Assembly: GCF_010093535.1 (NCBI RefSeq)
Contig: NW_022985169.1
Location: forward strand, 1,292,589-1,356,588
Direction of reading: 5' to 3'
DNA length: 64,000 nt
Source: Lindgomyces ingoldianus
Taxonomy: Eukaryota; Ascomycota; Dothideomycetes; Pleosporales; Lindgomycetaceae
Shown: positions 56,795-64,000 of the stretch, piece after piece
Layout of the letters: every line of letters starts with the position of its first letter
Numbering within the stretch: the first letter of the stretch is position 1
Program-made: the position numbers and the translations under genes
Notes under the pieces: model-generated
The model's database searches: none
What the model saw: only the letters and a program-made list of their open reading frames with translations
What the model was told of the DNA's origin: nothing

Positions 56795-59705
56795 TCACCC
56801 ATAGGAGAATTTTTCTCCCTGTTGTTCAATATATGGCGGTGGTGGCAGTTTCGTGTCCTGGGAGCCTGATCCAAATTTTGCCTGTAACTCCTTCATCCTC
56901 TCGTCATTCTCAGCTTTCTCTAGCATTGCTTTGACAATGTCTCGGAATCCTTCTGTTCCTCTCTGGATTTGGATGCTCAGGAAATTATCTGCTTGCGTCG
57001 GTGTTCCTCTTGTTGCCAGCATAACTTCCGTTATTTTCAATCCCCACATACTCTTAAATGGGAGCTTTCTGAACTTAATTGCGATTCCCTCAAAGAAAAC
57101 TAGGCTGTCCCTCCGCTGATTTAGGCGACACATGAGCATCGTTGACTCTTCTTTGTACTCGACACCCATCTCTTTTAGTCCGGTTTCAACGGCTTGAACC
57201 AGCCACTTGATGTTTCTCTTGGTGATATAATGAAGGTCTTTTGAATGCATTAGCCCCACAGATGGTAATTCATCATACGCAAAGCCCGTGTTACCGATAA
57301 AACTATTCATCGGGGCAGTCATGCTCCGATGTAAATTGATTGCGTCGACAGGCGAGAAAGTAGCATCCCACTGCAATGGCCATGAGTTCAAGGATATCAG
57401 AGGCTGCACCAGGAACCCTTCGGCTATCTTCCATTCTGCACGAGGCCTGTAGGATCTCGGATTTGTCACCATCCGATTTCCTTCAGCTAAGCCGTGAATT
57501 TGTCCAGATGTCGCCGAGATTTGCTTCAGACGCTCGAGTGTAGATGTGATAAGCTTGGATTTCTCAACCGTATGGGTGTTCATGAAAATATCTGACGCAT
57601 CCGTGTTGAACCGTGAGAAAGAATTTGCCAACATCCGGAGACCCTGGATTCGGTAGTCAAGGAGCCGCAACTCGTCATATACACGGCGAGTTATGTCTCG
57701 TGCTATGCCATACCGGCCGATCAAGCCATCCAGGCACACTGACCAGGCTAGTGCCGTATTATGTGGCTCATTCAAGTGCAAGCAAACGTCACCTAGCCAA
57801 CGAGCTGCGGCTATATCACCATCGTCGATGTTTGCGCCACTCAAGTAGATCCCGTTGAACGCACTTTCGAAAAGTCGCTTAGACTTGATGAATTTCCCTG
57901 AATATGAAGCGCACACCCCGAGTAGATGCCTCAGTACTCGCCGGTCAGGTTGAACAACGTGACCAAGGATGTTGATAGTGACTCCCCGCTCTACCGCGGC
58001 GAGTTGATTCTCGAGTTCTTTCTCGGCCGTAATAAAGTCTCGGGCATTCCAAGCAGCGACAATTCGCTGTGCGGTCCAAATGAGGTTCCCATCTACTGTT
58101 GACTCGGCCTGGTTATACGCAGGAGGGGGTTGGGCAGGAGGGGGTACGACAGGAGGTGGTTGGGAAGGGGGTGATTGACGAGATGGTAGGATGGCAGAAG
58201 ATGGCGTGGTAGAAGGTGGCATAGTGGAAGGTGACACAGTGGAAGTTTGCATAGTGGAAGGTGGCATAGTGAAAGATGGCATAGTGAAAGATGGCATAGT
58301 GGAAGATGGCATAGTAGAAGGTGGCATGACATAAGATGGCATGGCAGAAGGCGGTGGAATCGGCAGTGTCGTCGATGATGGAATACGAGGAACTGGTGCA
58401 ACTTGGGCTTGGTGCACAGTGAGTGGAGCCGGAGGATTGACTGGCACTGATACAATACTGGGCTTGGAAGCTACAGGACATGGATCCTGAGAGTGCCCAC
58501 TGCCTGCAGGGGCGTGGCCGTGTGGCGATTGATGTATGATTGGAGGGGTTGCTGGGCGTTGATTGACGGTTGAGCTTGAAGATTGGGTACCAGATGATAT
58601 TTGGGATGTTGACTGATCCATTGGACATGCCTCGGAGAAAATAATAACCCCTTGAGTAGTAGGTGGGGTGCTTGGATAACTAGTTTTGAGTGGACTAGGA
58701 GTTAAAGATGTCATCCTCTCAACAGGCTCTGTCGAAGTAGGAGATATTGCTGGCAAGGGAATGGACTGTTGTGAGAGCGAATTCGGAACGGGTTTCCTCC
58801 TCGGAATTGCCGGTGGAAATCGTGGTGTCTCCCAACTGGGCATTCTTCTCGCCGTAGGATTCGTTGGTATTGGAAGAGCATTCCCAAGATCGGCGGACAA
58901 GGTTGCAAGGCTTTCCACGGGCTCCAGAGGCGAACTTGGTTGTACTTGTTCTTCCATCAGCCTTCCTTCGTTAACCGCCCGCACAAACCAATCTATTATG
59001 AAGTCTCGATAATCAATAGCATCTTGCGGGGAAATTCCGACATCTTCTAGATCGCGAATGATCTGCGGCCACGCGGCATCTTCGTCTTCTTCATCTTCAC
59101 CGTCCGCTTCTCCAGATACAATCCTTCTCACTGAAGTTATGCTTTCCTCCCTATGGCCTCCTTTATAATCATTCTCTAGCCTCCCCAGAGCTTCAAGGAT
59201 GAGGACTTGATTGTCGTGTATCAACGAGTTATAAAAACCGTTGAGCATGACAACATTTGCAGTAAGCTTTTGGCGAAGGCTCTTAGTCTTGTCAGGATCA
59301 TATTTAACTCGGTCAAACGCTCGTTTCGTCCTCGTGTCCAGAGAATTGTAATGATTCAGTATCTTGTCAAGCTCCTGAAGTACCTCCACACAGGATTCAT
59401 ACGCGTCGAATAGCTGGGGTGTCTTGCTTTCCGGAATGCTGTTACTCTCGACTTTATCGGCTATGTCTTGGAGGATATTCGTGAGGTTCCGCGCCTCGCT
59501 AGCCAGGGACTTATATTCCCCAGGGCAGTCGCGACCTTGGAGAAGATTAGCTCGAACGATGCAGTCGCAGCGTGGCAACGTACAATTCTTATACACTCTA
59601 TATTAGAGTCAGTATTTGATTCTATCACATGAGCGTGGAACCATCTCACCTAGTCGCGACCTCACACACTCGGATGAAGTCGCCAATGGACACTCCGAAA
59701 GACAT
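56795..59705 (-). CDS. HeLo-like N-terminal domain protein with Pro-rich repeats and TPR-like C-terminal region
   Basis: Three exons (59705-59650, 59597-59584, 59535-56795) give 936 residues. The small exons are supported because the join produces MSFGVSIGDFIRVCEVATRV followed by YKNCRDCPGEYKSLASEARN, closely like the N-terminal helical domain of fungal STAND/incompatibility proteins (HeLo-like N). That domain spans about 1-150 (all-helical, with LDKILNHYNSLDTRTKRAF). Residues about 195-490 are Pro/Ser/Thr-rich and include PSTMP-type pentapeptide repeats. Residues about 495-640 look TPR-like (ARDFITAEKELENQLAAVER, LRHLLGVCASYSGKFIKSKR, AARWLGDVCLHLNEPHNTAL). The final globular part (WKIAEGFLVQPLISLNSWPL onwards) is unfamiliar, and LPPPPYIEQ near the end is a PPxY motif. 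No NACHT or NB-ARC ATPase is present. The gene is divergent from the HET gene, 731 bp apart. Confidence 0.82.
58185..58348 (-). repeat. Coding minisatellite of 15-bp units (PSTMP-like)
   Basis: About ten imperfect 15-bp units, minus-strand consensus CCATCTTCCACTATG, encode Pro-Ser/Pro-Ser/Phe-Thr-Met pentapeptides. Units have diverged by point changes (TCT/TTC, ATG/GTG/ACG). Confidence 0.9.
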
Positions 59706-60436
59706 TGTGAGTGAAGCTCAAGCTCGATCCTTGAGCTTGAGGTACAAAGAGACAGGCGGTGTCAACAACACAGAGATCGAAAGCATACCCTGTGCTCGTA
59801 GGTTAATGTCGCAATCCATGGACCAGATTGTTGACAGAGGGTTGGCAAACGCCCTCCAGAGGCTGCGCCATGACATCGACTTTTGGCCCCCGGTTTCCGG
59901 TGGCTGTGCCGCCGTGGCGTCAAGAGTGCAACATACATTCATCCTGCACCAACCCTCCGACTTGCCATGAGCTGGATAACGTAGATAATGGCGGATATCG
60001 TTTAATAGAATAAAAAGGCAGTGATAAATTTATGAGATAAGATTGGTACTACGAACCGCGGTTTCCCTTCAGGAATGGCGCTAAGCCCAATCCAGATCAA
60101 AGATCTCAGGCTTCACAACCTCTCTGAAAGCCTAGTCTCAACCATACCCCGTACCCAAGATACCCCAAGCTAAGAGACCAAGCCTCAAAAATACTCGAGA
60201 GGATCGTCCCAACTGGACAAAGCTAACACAAAAAGTACCTCACTCAGCCAGAGCAGCCACGCATCTAACCCCAGCCTGATACGATCCATGCATGAAGGCA
60301 CTGCCTCAGGCTACTAAGCCATGAACGCTTGTTAAAGCCAACCAGCCTCAAATTATTCTGAAGATCCTTTGAACGATTTGTTATCTACGTCCACGCAAGC
60401 CTTCACGTTAAAGCCTCTTCTGCATCGTTCCTCACC
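59706..60436. promoter_or_regulatory. Shared intergenic promoter of HeLo-like and HET genes
   Basis: 731 bp lie between divergent start codons. The short open frame on the plus strand at 59629-59970 is antisense/promoter shadow. No clear operator was identified. Confidence 0.45.
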
Positions 60437-62671
60437 ATGTCTTTTTCCTCCAGCAAGCTCCGGTCCTTAGCTTTGCATAGGCGGATTAAGAGCGATGCTC
60501 CAAAGTCTTCTCAGAAAGTTTTCGTGGCGACTTCGCCACACCGGGATGATTCATTGCTGCCTTCCACGCCCCAGCCTTCAACGTTTCTCCAACCAGAACT
60601 GTGCAACATTTGCCGCGACGTGGAACTCGTTAAGATAGCGGACCGCCAATTGAACTTCACGACTTACTTTCTCAATCCAAAGGAGCAGCAATGTGCTCTT
60701 TGCGATCTTGTCCTACACTTCATTGAAACGCTTACTGGGGCCGCAACTCGGCAAGAATCATTACTCAAAAGCGAGGTTCGACTATCTGTCGAATACAATG
60801 TCCTAATCGTCTATTGCGGTGACATTACACGTCGACTTGGCAGCATTGAAGTATCTCGGTTACAGGGCGGATCACCGATTCACTATCTCTCGTCCTCGTC
60901 GATAGCAATATCTAAGAAGAAAGCCATCTCAAAGCCTTCACACATCAATGTGAAGCAGATTGAAGGATGGCTTCATGACTGCGCAATCAACCACGAGGGT
61001 TGCAGCCTACCCATTGCTGAAACCTTGGACATCTTCCTCATCGATGTCGTTGGTCGACAAATCGTCCAAAAACGATCCGATTGTCGGTACCTTGCTCTGA
61101 GCTATGTATGGGGTGGAGTTAGTTCTTTCCATCTCACCAAGTCCAACGTCAGAACGCTGCAGAAGCCAGGGGCATTGCTCCAACATTTCAACCGCGTTCC
61201 CCAAGTTATTCAGGATGCAATGTGCTTCACAGACCAGCTCAACATTCGGTATCTTTGGGTAGATTCCTTATGTATTGTCCAAGACGACCCTGTTCATCGC
61301 GACCCTCAAATATCCCGGATGAATATAATATACCGTCATGCATTCGCCACAATAGTCGCCATGTCAGGTCACAACGCGGACTGCCGTCTACCTGGTATCA
61401 GTCTTGGAAGTCGGAACGCCCTACAGCTAGTCCGGATGCGCAAGGGTGTAGAACTTCGACCACTTGCACCAGACATCGACCTAGCGATGGATTTATCCAC
61501 ATACGAGACCAGGGCTTGGACCTACCAAGAACGGCTGCTGTCAACCAGGTGTATATATTTCACAGATTGGCAGGTGTATCTTCAATGCCGATCCAATCTT
61601 CGTTCTGAAGATGGTGAGTCTGTCCACAATACCAAAAGACATATTATCAATCCCTTACTTGAATTTGACACGCGACCCGCGGCAGCCTTGGATTATTTCT
61701 GCCTTGATTTTTTTCGATGCTATGATATTGTGGTCCGGAGATATACCCAGCGGCATCTTTCTCAACAAGAAGACAGATTGCGAGCTTTCGCAGGTATTTC
61801 TGCAATGATGGAGGAATCAGGGGGGGGGACCTTTCAATACGGGTTACCCGAGGCAATTTTCGACCTTGCCCTTCTATGGATACCTACTCAGCCTCTCAAA
61901 CGGCTTTGTCCCAAGTATGACCCTTCGTCATGTGCGGACTACATCCCCAGCTGGTCGTGGGCAGGCTGGTTGGGCCCGGTGGAGCATTTATCTGGCCGGC
62001 AGAATCTAGAGAATGTTGTATATTCTGCGCCGCAGATGGACCTACCTCGACTTACTTCAGAGATTGCTTCCTTCCAAATTGAGCGCGGGGACGAAGCCCA
62101 CTCAATTCGCAGATCGATCGGAGTGCCCTATCAAATCATCACATATCCAGAAAAAACATACCAGCAACCCGTTCCTTCCCAACCCAGCTTTTCCGGACCA
62201 GAACTTTGCTTTTCCGCCGAAGCCGTCAGTGTTGTTGACTTCCGTCTCCAGAAATTCTATGTCTTTAATGTCAACCCACGGAACCCAATTGATATCAGAG
62301 ATTTGGTATATAATCCGGAAGATACGACAAGCGCAACCCAAATCCAAACTATAATCTGCACTGAAAACGGAGAAAAAGTTGGACACCTGATGGACAACAT
62401 ATCTAATTGCTCGTGGGGTGTCCACGGCGCCCGATTTGAATTCATTCTTCTCTCCAGGACGAAGCCCGAGCCAGGAGGCATACGTACATCTTCAGGCCTA
62501 CCATGTTTTCCGGTCTCTGTGGAAGCGTTAGACGAAAAAGACGTACTGAATGTGATGCTAATTCGATGGACACACCGAGGACGGTATGCCGAGCGAGTTG
62601 CGATCGGTCTGATGGCTAAACTTGCTTGGTGGTCGGCAAACCCTACCCGGAAGATGATTCGACTGATTTGA
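60437..62671 (+). CDS. HET-domain (heterokaryon incompatibility) protein
   Basis: A single-exon gene of 744 residues. HET proteins trigger cell death after non-self recognition and are considered TIR-related effectors in fungi. Residues 55-95 contain paired cysteines (LCNICRD, QCALCDL). The HET domain starts at about 217 with RYLALSYVWGG, followed by LNIRYLWVDSLCIVQDD (271-287) and YRHAFATIVAMSGHNADCRL (299-318). YETRAWTYQERLLSTRCIYF (about 357-376) is the other diagnostic block. The remaining C-terminal half (YIPSWSWAGWLGPVEHLSG and later) is typical of this fungal family and not of known function. Codons 462-464 are GGG-GGG-GGG, a nine-G run. The start MSFSSSKLRSLALHRR is the first ATG. Confidence 0.94.
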   Translation: MSFSSSKLRSLALHRRIKSDAPKSSQKVFVATSPHRDDSLLPSTPQPSTFLQPELCNICRDVELVKIADRQLNFTTYFLNPKEQQCALCDLVLHFIETLTGAATRQESLLKSEVRLSVEYNVLIVYCGDITRRLGSIEVSRLQGGSPIHYLSSSSIAISKKKAISKPSHINVKQIEGWLHDCAINHEGCSLPIAETLDIFLIDVVGRQIVQKRSDCRYLALSYVWGGVSSFHLTKSNVRTLQKPGALLQHFNRVPQVIQDAMCFTDQLNIRYLWVDSLCIVQDDPVHRDPQISRMNIIYRHAFATIVAMSGHNADCRLPGISLGSRNALQLVRMRKGVELRPLAPDIDLAMDLSTYETRAWTYQERLLSTRCIYFTDWQVYLQCRSNLRSEDGESVHNTKRHIINPLLEFDTRPAAALDYFCLDFFRCYDIVVRRYTQRHLSQQEDRLRAFAGISAMMEESGGGTFQYGLPEAIFDLALLWIPTQPLKRLCPKYDPSSCADYIPSWSWAGWLGPVEHLSGRQNLENVVYSAPQMDLPRLTSEIASFQIERGDEAHSIRRSIGVPYQIITYPEKTYQQPVPSQPSFSGPELCFSAEAVSVVDFRLQKFYVFNVNPRNPIDIRDLVYNPEDTTSATQIQTIICTENGEKVGHLMDNISNCSWGVHGARFEFILLSRTKPEPGGIRTSSGLPCFPVSVEALDEKDVLNVMLIRWTHRGRYAERVAIGLMAKLAWWSANPTRKMIRLI
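61820..61828 (+). repeat. Nine-guanine run inside the HET gene
   Basis: Nine consecutive G encode Gly462-Gly464. Slippage of one base would truncate the protein. Confidence 0.95.
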
Positions 62672-63108
62672 GATACCAACCTGCTACCTTTCGATGAAAC
62701 TTTATGTTAAACGGTACGAAAAGCTCACAACGAAACGAGGGGGCTACCTATAGATGCAAAGCTAACAAACAACCCGGGAATTAGAGGCACGGAATCTCTT
62801 AATATTCATTCCGTTATGCCATTCCAGCTCACATAATCCGCATTCTTTGCCATCTCTTTAGAAGCTTCAGTTACTCTGGTGTTCAAAGCACTTTGCACAC
62901 CTATTTAGCCAGAGCGCTCTATCGTTCACGCAAAGTGTAAAAACTGTCAGTGGCATTCAGTAAAGGTCTACGAGCCTTCTAATATGCTAGCGCCAAAGAC
63001 GTGCTATCATCAAACTCCAAATACGCCGATATGCGCGTTGACAATGGGTTTTGTTTACCATTCTAGGCCGTCTAAACTTGCTACATGTACAGGATATCGC
63101 AAGCTTCC
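62672..63108. other. Convergent intergenic segment, HET / FAD synthetase
   Basis: 437 bp between the 3' ends of two converging genes. Nothing else was seen. Confidence 0.5.
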
Positions 63109-64000
63109 TCATTTGTCTCGGCCTAGTCGTTCCTCGTAATCGTCCATCAGCTCATAGGCTGGTCGGAACTTCGGCGTACTAGACCCGTTGATTGTTCCAT
63201 TCGTTGCACCATTCGAATTATTTGTCTTCGGAAGGTGTGGTGTGGTTGGTTGGCAGAGGAGGGCGGGATTAGGATGAGTGTCCGTTGTACCTCCTAGGGA
63301 GGTGTATCCACGGTCGTAAAGAACACAGTAGGGTATTTTAAGCTGACGGATGAACTGCAAACGATCAGTCTCTACAGTCGATGCTTCAGATAGATGCGCC
63401 AATATACTCACCGTCCAAATATCTACATAATGCCAGTCTATAACAGGGTGTATGCGCATAAACTTGGGCCACCCATGGTCGGTCGGATCAAAATGCTTCA
63501 AATGCTCGCCATGCGGATCAGTTCGCCTGGTGCCTACAAATATGGCTTTTACTGAAGGAGTGTCGTGCAGATAGTCAGCGAATGCGGCTTTCATGGGTTT
63601 GGCATATTCGACCAGGGAAAGAGAGTATGTTTTCACGCTCGATGCTACAAATTCTTCCACCTCTGTGAAAGGATGCGCAGATTGGATGTAGACACACTGG
63701 ATGGGCTCGTGGTGGTTAGACTCAAAGTTGTTTGGGGTAGAGCGGGTCAGGCCGGCAGTGTGCAGGGCGCAGAGGTAGAGGATAAGGAGGACGAGGCAGT
63801 CTTTGCCGCCGTTATAGGAGAGCGAGATCTCCGGCAGACTATTGCATCCCTCTTAGCTTACTGACTGATGTGTTCAGATATTCCAATCATCGCGTACCTG
63901 AACCGCTCCAATGCCTCTGCAATCACGCCCAGCGAAATGCGCGTCTGCTCCTGCACGCTCTGGACCCTTGACGAGACATTCTTCTCTTTCAAAAAGGCAG
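63109..64000 (-). CDS. FAD1: FAD synthetase (FMN adenylyltransferase), 3' part
   Basis: The enzyme transfers AMP from ATP to FMN to make FAD. The 5' end lies beyond the window. Visible exons are 64000-63898, 63838-63412 and 63354-63109. The first has LKEKNVSSRVQSVQEQTRIS; the second opens LPEISLSYNGGKDCLVLLIL, containing the PP-loop SYNGGKDC that binds the phosphate of ATP, and continues to VGTRRTDPHGEHLKHFDPTD and WPKFMRIHPVIDWHYVDIWT. The third has FIRQLKIPYCVLYDRGYTSL and ends with RPAYELMDDYEERLGRDK. These are the conserved PAPS-reductase-like blocks of Fad1. The intron 63411-63355 (57 nt) has no stop in frame, so retention would insert 19 residues. Confidence 0.92.

Noticed and set aside
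58113..58628. 171-codon minus-strand frame with His/Cys repeats
   Set aside because: It is the alternate-frame reading of the 15-bp minisatellite; the main frame is conserved and continuous.
1..64000. CRISPR array, bacterial operon or prophage
   Set aside because: The window is clearly eukaryotic: spliced genes, fungal families, no regularly spaced repeats or Shine-Dalgarno-linked operons.

Overview
This window reads as a stretch of nuclear chromosome from a filamentous ascomycete (Pezizomycotina). Evidence for this is the many short introns (about 45-150 nt) with GT donors, CTAAC/CTGAC-like branch sites and pyrimidine-AG acceptors, and the characteristic fungal families present: a Zn2Cys6 regulator, an HET-domain protein, an AA9 polysaccharide monooxygenase, a PMP3 proteolipid and CnxE. 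The gene repertoire is compatible with Leotiomycetes, but that placement is inference only. All exon joins were worked out by hand, by reading frame and family resemblance, and none was tested against transcripts or databases.

Layout. 1-1365 (+): 3' part of the TRAPPIII subunit Trs85. 1366-7066: gene-poor. 7067-16388: a secreted/anchored Cys-rich protein (+), CnxE/gephyrin (-), V-ATPase c'' (-) head-to-head with TFIIA gamma (+), a small TMEM42/EamA-like membrane protein (+) and an unknown 406-aa protein (+). 17039-24906: DDB1 (-) head-to-head with RNA polymerase III subunit Rpc37 (+), 3-hydroxyisobutyrate dehydrogenase (+) and a PMP3-type protein (+). 27377-39369: a Vcx1-type Ca2+/H+ exchanger, a SNF2 ATPase with an inserted RING-like finger and a Zn2Cys6 regulator, all (+). 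39370-41749: a gene-poor segment with an ankyrin-like relic. 41750-50946: a 971-aa disordered protein (-), Rad18 (-), the NEDD8-E1 subunit Ula1 (-) and, head-to-head with it, ribose-5-phosphate isomerase (+). 51274-64000: an F-box-like protein (-), an AA9 LPMO (-), a HeLo-like/proline-rich protein (-) head-to-head with an HET-domain protein (+), and the 3' part of FAD synthetase (-).

Most genes are conserved housekeeping loci that do not form one pathway. Two groupings deserve attention. First, the 56795-62671 divergent pair joins a protein with a HeLo-like N-terminus to an HET-domain protein, which is the kind of arrangement seen at fungal allorecognition/cell-death loci. It is the best candidate here for an undescribed two-gene system. 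Second, DDB1, a SNF2-RING protein, Rad18 and Ula1 lie within about 32 kb; all four are tied to ubiquitin/NEDD8 signalling or genome maintenance, though this may be chance.
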